From a virus, in IMG/VR virus record IMGVR_UViG_3300021368_001402, positions 1 through 48,675 of that record: a stretch of DNA of 48,675 nt; one strand, 5' to 3'. The notes beneath the pieces are model-generated. The model did not search any database. It was not told the origin of the DNA and saw nothing but the letters and a program-made list of their open reading frames with translations. Each line of letters opens with the position of its first letter. The stretch's first letter is position 1. A program made the translations under genes and the position numbers. Of the stretch, positions 17,101-23,639 are shown in pieces.

Positions 17101-18700
17101 TAAATCTTAGAGTATTTTCCCCAGCAGTTCCACTAATGGTTTGTGTTAATGCACCACCTGTAGCAGCAGAAGAAATATAACTATATTGGTCACCTTCAAT
17201 AAAGGAACCAGCAGTCAACTGTACATCAATAGTACCAGCAACATATGCATTGGAACCAGTAGTTGAGCTGAAGTTTACATCAAATACATTTGCTCTAGCA
17301 CCAGTGTTCAATCCTAAAATTTGAACACCCGATGCGAGAAGTGCTAATCCTGTATTGTTCTGGAAACTAATTCTAAATCTGTCTGGTCCAAAAATTTGAT
17401 GACCAATTGGAAACTCAACACCAAAGTCTCCATTTACTTCGTTGTCAATAATGATTCTTTGCTTGTCATCAAAGACCATAGCAAAGTCCCAAGTTCCAGT
17501 AGGATCTCCGTTAGAGTCAACCTTATCTCTATAGGTAACTCCAGTAACGTAGTTCTTATCACCAAACTTAAAGATGTGTTTGCCAACGTTTCCTGGTCTG
17601 ATAATTACCAGACGAAGGTTATCACCAACAACCGAGCAATCAGGTGGTAGAGAGATTGGGTTATCTTCTACATAATCACCACCAGAGATAATCAGTGTTT
17701 CTTTAACACCAGGAGTAGACCATGCGATCTGTGCCGCTTTCTTAATAGTACGGACTGGGTTAACTGCCGAACGACCATCGTTCAGGTCAGAACCAATCTG
17801 CTGAGAGACATAAACACGACCACCAACGTCATTTGTTGCTAGGTTAAGGACGTATTCTGTAGTTGCAATCTTGTCTGATCTATCACCCAAGATTGGAGTA
17901 ATAGAACGTGGGAAGGTTCCTGCTTCTCCCGTATTTAAATAATTAAAATCTGTGGCGTTATTTACTCTGAAACCAATATGCTTGAATTGAACCTCGCCAT
18001 TAGTTTCAACTCCATCCTTATGCTCTGGTGCCAAAGCTCCAGTGGTTCCTGTATTTAATGCTTGATATACATTAGAAACAGAATATCTATACTGTCCTTT
18101 CTGGACAATAACATTGGCAGCCCATGGCGTGCCAGTGCCGTTCATAAACGTTTTTAAGTTTGGTGCTCTCAGATTCAAATCTGGAGTAACAAAGTTTTCA
18201 ACATCAATATTCAGAATTCTTGCAGTATCCGAAATGATAGATGTTGAAGTTCTAATAGCACCATTAATGTCTAATTCAAATTCAACAGTATCAAGGAAAG
18301 CAGTTGCAGAAGCTCCAGAACCATTTCCTCCTGTAAGGACTACATTTGGCGCAGAAGTATATCCACTACCAGGATCATTAACAACAACAGATGTAACTTT
18401 ACCATTAAAGATACTAGCTGATGCTTGCGCTTGAGTTCCTCCAGCAGGGGGTGGATCAATTTCTACAAGTGGAGCTTGATTATATCCAGATCCTTGGTTG
18501 TCAATGTCAATATTATTGACTTTTTGACCACTTCTATTGATACCTACACGAGGGAGACCACTAACAGGGTCTTTCTGAAGTCGCATGATTTCAACTTCAT
18601 CTACCCCAGTACCAACTCTGATAGTTGCTTCATTATCACCGATAAGTTTAGGGTTGACGCCCCTAATTTTTTCTTTATCGGAATTAATATGAAAACTCAT
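8120..18700 (-). CDS. Giant mosaic tail fibre or baseplate-attached structural protein
   Basis: 3526 residues. In order: an N-terminal segment (MSFHINSDKEKIRGVNPKLI); two GSGY beta modules (residues 60-140); a pectate-lyase-like beta-helix start at about 290-430 (VYVSQQIGSDLNDGRSA, GNVGKHIFKFGDKNYVTGVT); two helical modules at about 773-1145 (DACQLI..., DAAYLIARNADLI..., AMRNW); a block of tandem beta repeats at about 1155-1700; the end of the helical module (CAGVEST, about 1710); more beta-helix (ISFRGGSGALIDGTKVKQ, YASITNSATNFGTYALRGTG); further GSGY modules; then GLDADLLDGQQGNYY and GLDADKLDNKQG shaft repeats and a fibre-like C-terminus (GTDSDQDLGSDSVRWQNL) ending TVQSGGVWVVL. The composition is that of a long trimeric fibre of cyanomyoviruses. 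Which T4 protein it replaces (gp10, gp12 or gp34-37) cannot be decided from sequence alone. Confidence 0.8.
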   Translation of the reverse strand: MSFHINSDKEKIRGVNPKLIGDNEATIRVGTGVDEVEIMRLQKDPVSGLPRVGINRSGQKVNNIDIDNQGSGYNQAPLVEIDPPPAGGTQAQASASIFNGKVTSVVVNDPGSGYTSAPNVVLTGGNGSGASATAFLDTVEFELDINGAIRTSTSIISDTARILNIDVENFVTPDLNLRAPNLKTFMNGTGTPWAANVIVQKGQYRYSVSNVYQALNTGTTGALAPEHKDGVETNGEVQFKHIGFRVNNATDFNYLNTGEAGTFPRSITPILGDRSDKIATTEYVLNLATNDVGGRVYVSQQIGSDLNDGRSAVNPVRTIKKAAQIAWSTPGVKETLIISGGDYVEDNPISLPPDCSVVGDNLRLVIIRPGNVGKHIFKFGDKNYVTGVTYRDKVDSNGDPTGTWDFAMVFDDKQRIIIDNEVNGDFGVEFPIGHQIFGPDRFRISFQNNTGLALLASGVQILGLNTGARANVFDVNFSSTTGSNAYVAGTIDVQLTAGSFIEGDQYSYISSAATGGALTQTISGTAGENTLRFTTDPTTDLPVGNVVYLDDTDNSSFTQGYYQVSVINNGNAPTYWDVTFTPILGAQGWNSTLTETITINSASPTTNTIDTVNLKSIRAEGEVVSYDEDVTSTLPITRLDFSLQGDPSIATGGFQEQQFGSAEDLGGIVVYTSALVGRTNTHEFKEGQEIILENLPTSNPDLSFLNGKQRIYKVLEDADGRARRFVIPKKVPSLSTANFQPSEFAVVKSYSKSITLSLLNSPNKFPLATPVERRYQDACQLIRNNRDYIAEEVIGIINDQFKSDYYSVYNIDTVNNTFDIYLGPLDHENTYVSGGTVTFGGTSYAISGFVYDTSVTGVATITTTAAAVAALSEDDTVQLADILISCSAGQKIYPAYSSPTSGNNTGTDGDTQCKQDIIHFLNALVRDLEFGSNHNVIEAAKKYIVGGKIAFIEDEIIQNVRAIEYARELAIYAMCNWRIKNRTTADPLYVTKHATTPRYTDTTIINTTAGTPACDDVRSAIDTLSFLWVDIITNNQNGTYLDAAYLIARNADLIADQALIDTEIAYPTLNLSDLHQRKCRRDIKIVLEGLVRDLVLGGNHGVVSTAESYFSGTSLSGISEAQRPQTIYAFERVKLYAIYAMRNWSDGNVLQTTPTGSTYVPTTGAMTVTIPDPAVLPVANSDRIAFAEGAITYSCAHAGGGNDASPYRTDTNFGQSFLISNVVSSGGNTTITLNVGAAGSNTDAHTFVSAIANGTKIIYGPITLTSPIPKFEDWSILTDVNASAPIGIFTPSNATYDTATGDFVLTMNGHGLTTSNTIRLQPESFVFTCTMDGNKTEHALPGDGQAAYGNNLVITGTTTNTVTVNVGASGPNVQFTPSAATYNPSTGALVLEIGSHTLDVGEGVVIADNSLSFTCVMDGNQSTKTYPRPGIDPFAGRSMPITGKTATSITVNAGISGPNKYFQPTGANYNPSTGDLVLTVGQHGLGVGRGVVIEDNSLTFTCDIDGNVSNETYPRSTDPASGASLAITAVGTTSHTVTDAPYDATTGIVTLTIAGHGFANGDYVKVADGSLTYTCDLDGNTVQKTYPRAGYDYPSGRWLEISNVTTNTFDINVGGSSYQGAHTFVSASANGLERQTGTFTVNVGGAGSASGSVHTFVSAQPNAVKHEPQSAHTFVSASTNAVSHSPQSAHTFVRTNADSVSAYSSTSGSICAGVESTINTALDLFEDILDGTTVAGSTTQTFGTLYDTNDIITYPDSYINDFNNNRMAVRGRYDDFPIIEASPYTQNASVISFRGGSGALIDGTKVKQPNCPFPGLEPDGTASFPNQGKSMVAAAFTIVSFGGTGYKVIEDGYTQLVSVFVIFCQDGVLCESGGYASITNSATNFGTYALRGTGFRRDPYEFDVATVNVVSQTPTGRTTLTIGGIGREPLEHYICKFDGYRNADPDKEFFIDAVSAVTVGPPFSATLTIDDGVGNGLTLIRESDGATISGLTALQNALTPSNAANATLRLHRPSIVNSSSHTWEFAGSGTNYLALPENGGTKVEANEQVSENYGRVYVSGTDELGDFKVGTFARIENRTGNITFTGTVTISEVEFLKLKGGDVVVTGFDNSNTLGGANSSDSKLPTQKAVKDYITNSLGPYINKPYSTNAVPRALVELTDSGKISLDQIPALRPFSVFTVADQAERLALEGALAGDIAIQQDTSTSFILNNDLTSLYLGFAVDSSLVFNVGDVYTGTPSTGRIQATEYREGVVHTINITDGGSGYTVAPTVQITGGNPATGAVAATAVATIANGEVVTITITENAGFIGGKGYTTQPSVNISAPAGAGSAATADAFIENRLYGNIVNNIKMLDTDTFDDSDSPSANTVNITRVVNTSSSTISNWVSLSSDSVGVGSLTGPGLISTTLLGSEAANSFTFLRGDQRYAKVVQSLKGAETRYFARLYAQASTGASSFIFQGLSDVLKGHDIVANVGGIANDTTVNGVTVVGNLTTVSFNNPITSTIAAGTVIEFNRGTSPLIFDSTNTGGEFIDSVVIANPGTGFTDGQYFDIPLDAPAGTNGNNLRVNIIVGENGQSGQVTTCTVTNAGSGYTADFQVTPNPTVIGAGSNLVLLAKVATTQKQFANIALDVQRVSDLTISQDLFGTIGVARFKKSQFNIGDEGNGSVSIKMGPDSGLDADLLDGQQGNYYLNGAFFVDSSINPDKLASGTYSIDISGRSTNTLRLDTGTSNANANPGPSDAVQGITLQTLFNSSNGLLSAFPSVDTGSSNSAKHLVMTLRNGESGGDATFGGVRQLAFANDDRIYFRGSGDAVTSYGSWYEVWNSGNMGIDSGLDADKLDNKQGVWYQDGWNIKKNEIFDTRLPTWRSSTAFRDKIEVKSYAGAETFYRILVRQNLDISPGGDFEANKTIDMFDVNKISVGDFTITATDQDIDQNDSSNTYTMLIGRLSSGGNINAAIYLGYAGDEREFEHWEIYDDNTVQYAELGNASGTGFLRLGRNDGIAATQPYIYFNSSQAQAVDNNGDATYNAAIIADGGNATEGSGTLEFKVVNENELKVNNNIIWNAGNVGFNSSNVVSTAGLKSAVMRDTSGNFSAGTITASLTGAASLNVLKTGDTMTGGLTITGNNNINIQGTGSLDVGGNTTLGADLLVDSGTLYVNSTNDRVNIGQTADANAVKFNVYSASGSLNFQSNLALSSQSTLYQSSVFNQVNGGEAGIILQHGASAAAQWGITAHRTGANVGELIIRTRTANATSAERLKISNDGNVLPGTDSDQDLGSDSVRWQNLYSDVTHALSGVRIAKGTANQEADLQFRGGGSGAGGGRGFRLGSNIGGGADLFEIYASETNGSDDWKSLATPNSLPPALAIQGTNNRVGINTNTFNGTDTTVTPNVARDYILNVQGDMNLNGQFFQNNAEFVTSRWTEASNQDDIYRLSKVGINVADPTDTLEISGNVNIKGNTFTSGQCDDVLEANGEKQYIDTKGIVKRNSNTVSESLTISSNDRCMSTGPIEVTGAAVVTVQSGGVWVVL
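13600..14860 (-). repeat. Tandem beta repeats inside the giant fibre
   Basis: About five units of 60-80 codons with the pattern YNPSTGDLVLTVGQHGL, then VIEDNSLTFTCDIDGN, then YPR..D..G..L.I. They are followed by at least four short HTFVSA-xxNA units, near-identical at DNA level around 13620-13700 and more diverged at 13730 and 13830. A further HTFVSA lies near 14960. Units are well conserved in protein and partly in DNA, so copy number may vary between relatives. Confidence 0.8.
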
Positions 18701-18744
18701 GGTGTTCCCGTGCCCTTGACTTTTTTCCTATCTTATATTTAGCA

Positions 18745-19245
18745 TTAAGCCCAGGCAATACTTATAACTTCTGTAGATACTGCCCACTTAATTGTTTGTA
18801 CAGTTCCAGTTCTCACAGTGGAATAACTAAAACGATTTGTTGCTGTGAAAGATTCAATAGTCCAAGATTCATTGCTTGGAACATCATGTTTAATAATTGT
18901 CAACATATTTGAAAGTTCGCTGACAGCTCCAACTGGACTGCAGTATACTGCACTTTCAATTTTTCCTGCATAAACAACACCTGTTGGATTTACTGCGATA
19001 AAATGACCAGTAATAAAATTCATTGTATTGTTATCAATAGTAATTGATGTTCCAACATCATCCAGTTGAAGTGTTGCAGTATTAACACCTCTCAAGATAT
19101 AGTTTGTTGTTTTACTATCAGTATAAAAAGAATTTTTCATCTCAATAGAATTAAATTCTTTTGCATTATGAAGTTCATCTACATGAACTGTTTCCTGTAC
19201 AGAAAACCCACCTGCGGATTCAAGTTTTCCTAAATTTGCTGCCAT
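18745..19245 (-). CDS. Small structural protein of unknown function between two giant genes
   Basis: 166 residues (MAANLGKLESAGGFSVQETV). It is predicted mostly beta, rich in Thr, Ser, Val and Asn, with no signal peptide and no recognisable catalytic motif. Its end, TVQTIKWAVSTEVISIAWA, is hydrophobic and aromatic, as at a packing interface. It starts 1 nt after the 1396-aa protein, with AGGAAA about 9 nt before the ATG, so it belongs to the same transcript. The 44 nt after it contain no clear late octamer and no terminator before the giant fibre. Size and position suggest a baseplate or fibre adaptor, but I do not recognise the family and claim no function. Confidence 0.65.
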   Translation of the reverse strand: MAANLGKLESAGGFSVQETVHVDELHNAKEFNSIEMKNSFYTDSKTTNYILRGVNTATLQLDDVGTSITIDNNTMNFITGHFIAVNPTGVVYAGKIESAVYCSPVGAVSELSNMLTIIKHDVPSNESWTIESFTATNRFSYSTVRTGTVQTIKWAVSTEVISIAWA

Positions 19246-19246
19246 T

Positions 19247-22200
19247 TTACTTAATTTCCTGAACTAGTACGGTAAAGTTGATGATATCTGATGTAGCGTG
19301 ATCATTTGACAGAGTAAATGTAACTCTTGGTTCAGAAGAACCAGTGAAATCAAATGCTGCTGTAAATTGATCTAACGATGTATTCAAAGATCCATATTCG
19401 TTATGGAAAATATCAGTACCATTATCTATAACATTATACTCGGCCATAGATCTCTTTCCAGAACTAGACTTTGATATTGCAGTTACTTTACAACCCTTTG
19501 CTGTGCTGGTATTGTATAAAACAACCGCAGAAGATTCAGAACCACCTTTAATTAGAGAGAATGTAAATGTTCTGATAGCGTAATCAGCTAGTTCAAACTC
19601 TTTAAGATCTCCATCAAAAATCTTGACTCCATTGAATGATCCAGTTCCAAATGTTGTATTAAAATAAATATCACCTTGATTATCTAATCTCAAAACAGGG
19701 TCTACATTTAGACCAGAAGATAATCCAAGATCCAAATACTGTTTCGTTGTACTGATAAAGGATGAAGATGCATCACTGTTATCAATAGTAGTATCTAAAC
19801 TATTGAGAGTAAATATTTCTGTATTAATTGCAAGTGTATTACCACCACTAGTAGTAATCGTGTCAATGTTAGTAAAGTCTAATGCATTTGCGGATAGTTG
19901 TAATGTATTGGAGTTGTTATTGTAGAAATAAAGGATGTTCTCATTTGCTGCAGGAGCAGTTTCTGGAATAATGTATGTGTTTCCATCAACGTCTCTAACA
20001 CCACCAAGAGAAGACCAGTTGCTTCCACTATATCCTTCATACTGCTGGATTTCTGTATTGAATCTAATAGATCCAGGACCAGCAGGTGCAATAGACTTTT
20101 GATTATTGTTACCAGCAGGAATTCTGAAGTGAGTTACAGAGTCAACAATAACTTGTTTTCCAGCATTTGGTTGAATAACCAAGTCTTGAACGCTAGTAGA
20201 GATTGTGTTATCATCTAACTTAAGTTCTGATCCAACAATTAGAGAACAATCTTTATTGGGACCAATTCTTATTTCAGAAATTTCTTCAAACGTTAATGGA
20301 TCTACTGCACTGGAATGCCAAGTAAGTTGGGCATTACCATTATTCTCAGCTCCTGTTGTATGTGTTGGTTCATTTCCTGAAGAACCTGTTGTTCCTGCGC
20401 TAGTTACCCTATAAAGATTATTTCTGTATTTGATGTAGTCGTCAACAGAAACGGGTGTATTGGAAGTCCATTCGCTAAATGTTGGTAAACCTAACTTACC
20501 AGAAGAGATTTTTTTAACGCTTCTGAAATCTAAGAACGATGGAGTTAACTTGAGTGTATTTGTAGCATCATTGAAGAAATATAATGTGTTATCGTTTGCA
20601 CCTACAGTTTCTTCTGCTAAAATATAAGTATTTCCATCTAAGTCTCTTACACCGCCAAGAGAAGACCATGAAGCAGATCCTGCACTGTATCCTTCATATT
20701 GTGCAGTTTCAGAGTTAAATCTGATGTATCCATCTAAACTTGTCGTTGGTCTATCAGCAGTAGTACCAGAAGGAATTTTAAATGCGGTTGTTCCATTGAC
20801 CTTAGCAACTTGATTAGTTGCTGGAGTCATTTCAATATCTTGACCACTGCTACTACTAATAACTGAATTTGTAATTAATAGTTGATCATTTACGTTTAGA
20901 GAATCTGTAGTTTTTAGTTCTCCAGTTGTTGCTAAATCTCCAGTGAGTTTATCAAGACTAAAATTAAGTCCTACAGTAACGTTAGCATTAACATCAAAAC
21001 TTGAGGCATTAACATTAATACCAGAAGAAGAAGTTAGAATTGGTGTTGATACCGAACCAGTAGCTGTGAGATTCTGTACAGAACCAGTTCCAGTTGCTGT
21101 AAATCCAGAAAAATTTGCATTAGTTCCTGTAAATGTAACCGCTGTTACTGTTCCTGTGTCAATATCATTTACAATTAAATCTTGGGAATTAATTGTATCT
21201 GCTGTAAATAATAATCCACTACCAAATACTTTTGGATTATTTGGATCAATGGTAATCGTAGCTTCATCATTATCCTTGCCACCCATATCTGGGTGATTTG
21301 AACAATAATAATATAACGTAGGAGTAGTTTCACTAACAGAAATTTCTAGTCCATTTCCTGTTTGCTGAACACCATCTTCATATTCATTACCACTAAACTG
21401 TAAAGTTGCTGATCCAGCAGTAGTTGGTGTTTCTGATAATTGAATAGTTGTTGCATCAATAACAGATTCAACAGTTGTATCACCAGCAAGAGCACCCGTA
21501 CCACCAGTAGTAGTTACAGACATTCCTGCTAAAATACCAGTAGTTGATGTTACTGTAATTTGATCGGAAGCATCACTTAATGTAGTAGAAACACCTGCAA
21601 TTAAACTTGGTGAATAAGTACCATCTCTAAATTTTGATAGTACAAATACATGAGAAGATAACTGAGATGTGTTAAAAATATACTTACTACCAGCATATAA
21701 TGTTAGGTCTGGAGTAATCGTTGCTCCACTGCCAGTATCAATAAAAAATCTTTTGGTGTCTGTAGCTGTATCTACAGTGTTTCCACCAGAAACAGCATCT
21801 CCATTTGCAGTTGAGACAACATCAACTAACATTGAAGAAATATTACTACCACTAGTATAAATTTGTCGGACAACAGTATCTGTATCTCCCTCTCCTGTTG
21901 TAATAGTGATAGTATTACCAACAGTATATGCGGAAGATGAAACTGTTCCTTGTAAAACAAGTTCTGTTAAATCAGATGCAGTTACAGTATATGTGATCGG
22001 TTGTGATAAAAGAGTATTGTTAATACTCAACTGATCTCCAGCATCATAACCAATTCCACCACTTGTAATAGTAAATGAATCTACTACTCCAGTATCTGCA
22101 ACAGTATAGAACCATGGAGTTGTTCCCACACCAAAAGGTGGTGTAAAGCTTAGAGTTACTGGACCTGCTTGAGTTGCATCTTCGCTTATACTAATCGTAT

Positions 22201-23437
22201 TAAATTCTGCATTGATGCTACTAATTGTAGCAGTTGCTGGAATAGATCCAGTTCCAGCAGTTACACTAATAGCGGAGTTTACTACGAGACCAGCAATACT
22301 GCTAACTACAATCTCAGTTAATCCTCCAACAGATTGAAATGTTAGAGATGCTGTACCAGGACTGTTTGGTATTGCAGATAAAGTAATTTCAGTAGCACTA
22401 TCAACAGATTGAACTGTAGTCTGTTCTGCTAAATTACCAACAGATCCATCTTCTGTATTAACTTGCATTCCAGCTAGAATACCAGTTGTAGATGCTACAG
22501 TGATTACTGCACTTAAATCACTTAATGTTGTTGATACTCCAGTGACTTGTCCGTTTGTATTACCAGTTACTCCAGTAATAACTCCTGGGAGATTTAGTAC
22601 ATCTCCTGTTTGATATCCAGATCCTTGATCCTCAAATACAAAGTTTTGAATTACTCCTGGTGCTGTACTTACTGTGAATTGGAATCCAGATCCAGTTCCA
22701 CCAACATCACCTGCATTGACAGTTAATACATCACCATTAATATAGTTCTGACCATTTAGAACAATTTCACATTGTCCAACTTCTCCAGCACCAACATCAA
22801 TATTTGCTGTAGCGCCACTGCCAGTTCCACCTTGAAGAGGAACATCAACATAATTTCCATCTGTATATCCAGATCCAGGATCTGTAATATTTCCATCAAT
22901 TCCCTCAACTAGAAAACTACCAGTAGCACCTGATCCATTACCACCAACTAGAGCAATACTATTGTATGTTCCTTCGTTATAATTAAGACCATTATTACCA
23001 ATGGTTCCATTAAATGCAATAACATCAGCACTGATAATTGCACCAGCTCCAGATCCTCCTTGAAGAGCGATGCCTGAATATGATCCAACATCATAACCAG
23101 ATCCAGAACTAGTTTTTGTTAGTCCTTCTGTAGTTAATTCTCTTTTAGTAAACTTAAAATCTTTATAGATCTGAACTAATGATGTTTCAAAATCAATAAT
23201 GTTTTTTCCATTAGAAACAAATCCAAGTCTACCAATACCAGATTTATATAAACCCAGATCTGCAGCACTAGTAAATGCTAAAGAAGGAATTGGTTTTGTT
23301 CCATCTCCAAGTTTTAAAATACCTGTAGATAGGTCACTACCTCCAGCAGAAATATTAAAAATCTGAGTTCCAATATCATTAATTTTTTGTCTTTGAACTT
23401 CAAATGTATCAGTTCTAGCGACTTGAATTGCTGGCAT
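19247..23437 (-). CDS. Mosaic virion structural protein with a cupredoxin-like domain
   Basis: 1396 residues. The N-terminus MPAIQVARTDTFEVQRQKIN, then DIGTQIFNISAGGSDLSTG, is one I associate with cyanophage structural proteins near the baseplate. It is followed by GSGY-type modules (about residues 105-290: GNGSGATGSFLVEG, DPGSGYTDGNYVDVPLQGG), three 'TSTTGILAGM' modules (about 296-366, 368-430 and 612-680), and a cupredoxin-like domain whose ligands would be H596, C712, H715 and M718 (TLYYYCSNHPDMGG). Then come two long repeats of about 110 residues (YEGYS-xxSWSSLGGVRD-DGNTYI) and a beta C-terminus ending FTVLVQEIK. It overlaps the 71-residue gene by 23 nt. It probably forms fibres or pins on the baseplate. 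The T4 counterpart is uncertain (gp9 or gp10 position). Confidence 0.8.
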   Translation of the reverse strand: MPAIQVARTDTFEVQRQKINDIGTQIFNISAGGSDLSTGILKLGDGTKPIPSLAFTSAADLGLYKSGIGRLGFVSNGKNIIDFETSLVQIYKDFKFTKRELTTEGLTKTSSGSGYDVGSYSGIALQGGSGAGAIISADVIAFNGTIGNNGLNYNEGTYNSIALVGGNGSGATGSFLVEGIDGNITDPGSGYTDGNYVDVPLQGGTGSGATANIDVGAGEVGQCEIVLNGQNYINGDVLTVNAGDVGGTGSGFQFTVSTAPGVIQNFVFEDQGSGYQTGDVLNLPGVITGVTGNTNGQVTGVSTTLSDLSAVITVASTTGILAGMQVNTEDGSVGNLAEQTTVQSVDSATEITLSAIPNSPGTASLTFQSVGGLTEIVVSSIAGLVVNSAISVTAGTGSIPATATISSINAEFNTISISEDATQAGPVTLSFTPPFGVGTTPWFYTVADTGVVDSFTITSGGIGYDAGDQLSINNTLLSQPITYTVTASDLTELVLQGTVSSSAYTVGNTITITTGEGDTDTVVRQIYTSGSNISSMLVDVVSTANGDAVSGGNTVDTATDTKRFFIDTGSGATITPDLTLYAGSKYIFNTSQLSSHVFVLSKFRDGTYSPSLIAGVSTTLSDASDQITVTSTTGILAGMSVTTTGGTGALAGDTTVESVIDATTIQLSETPTTAGSATLQFSGNEYEDGVQQTGNGLEISVSETTPTLYYYCSNHPDMGGKDNDEATITIDPNNPKVFGSGLLFTADTINSQDLIVNDIDTGTVTAVTFTGTNANFSGFTATGTGSVQNLTATGSVSTPILTSSSGINVNASSFDVNANVTVGLNFSLDKLTGDLATTGELKTTDSLNVNDQLLITNSVISSSSGQDIEMTPATNQVAKVNGTTAFKIPSGTTADRPTTSLDGYIRFNSETAQYEGYSAGSASWSSLGGVRDLDGNTYILAEETVGANDNTLYFFNDATNTLKLTPSFLDFRSVKKISSGKLGLPTFSEWTSNTPVSVDDYIKYRNNLYRVTSAGTTGSSGNEPTHTTGAENNGNAQLTWHSSAVDPLTFEEISEIRIGPNKDCSLIVGSELKLDDNTISTSVQDLVIQPNAGKQVIVDSVTHFRIPAGNNNQKSIAPAGPGSIRFNTEIQQYEGYSGSNWSSLGGVRDVDGNTYIIPETAPAANENILYFYNNNSNTLQLSANALDFTNIDTITTSGGNTLAINTEIFTLNSLDTTIDNSDASSSFISTTKQYLDLGLSSGLNVDPVLRLDNQGDIYFNTTFGTGSFNGVKIFDGDLKEFELADYAIRTFTFSLIKGGSESSAVVLYNTSTAKGCKVTAISKSSSGKRSMAEYNVIDNGTDIFHNEYGSLNTSLDQFTAAFDFTGSSEPRVTFTLSNDHATSDIINFTVLVQEIK
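19870..20780 (-). repeat. Two long internal repeats in the 1396-aa protein
   Basis: Two copies share the order: FRIPAG or FKIPSG, IRFN, QYEGYSG, SNWSSLGGVRDVDGNTYI, a variable six residues, N-LYF-N, NTLQLSANALDFTNI. They lie at about 19,870-20,130 and 20,520-20,790, separated by a unique beta segment (YRVTSAGTTGSSGNEPTHTT). The DNA is diverged, so this is an old duplication maintained as protein. Confidence 0.75.
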
Positions 23438-23630
23438 TTTTAATTAACTCTCTAAGTAAAGATTTGATCTCAGAAACTTCATTCTTCAAGATATTTATGT
23501 CTTCCAACGCGGAACCGAGCTGTTTTGATTTGCGTCTTGCAACGATAGCAGAATCGTCCAGATTGATTATGGCACCAGTGTTTTGGTCTCTTACGAGACC
23601 ATCATGACCTTCAACTTTAATATAGTCCAT
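23415..23630 (-). CDS. Small coiled-coil protein typical of cyanomyoviruses
   Basis: 71 residues (MDYIKVEGHDGLVRDQNTGA). The N-terminal 25 residues form a compact start with HDGLVRD-NTGAI. From about residue 33 the sequence becomes a heptad-like helix (LEDINILKNEVSEIKSLLRE). I recognise the overall shape as a small protein found between baseplate genes in marine T4-like phages; its function is unknown. It lies 9 nt after the DUF4815 gene and overlaps the start of the 1396-aa gene by 23 nt in another frame. A coiled coil here could act as a trimerisation or assembly factor for one of the neighbouring large proteins. That is inference. Confidence 0.75.
   Translation of the reverse strand: MDYIKVEGHDGLVRDQNTGAIINLDDSAIVARRKSKQLGSALEDINILKNEVSEIKSLLRELIKNASNSSR
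23492..23499 (-). promoter_or_regulatory. Possible internal late octamer CATAAATA before the 1396-aa gene
   Basis: The minus strand reads CATAAATA inside the 71-residue coding sequence (DINI codons), about 55 nt before the ATG of the 1396-aa gene. One mismatch to TATAAATA. Because it is in coding sequence it could be chance, but spacing and direction fit. Confidence 0.35.
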
Positions 23631-23639
23631 ACGCGGAAA

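Noticed and set aside
18728-18742. AT-rich CTAAATATAAG before the giant fibre
   Set aside because: The spacing of A and T does not fit TATAAATA (four mismatches); not called a promoter.
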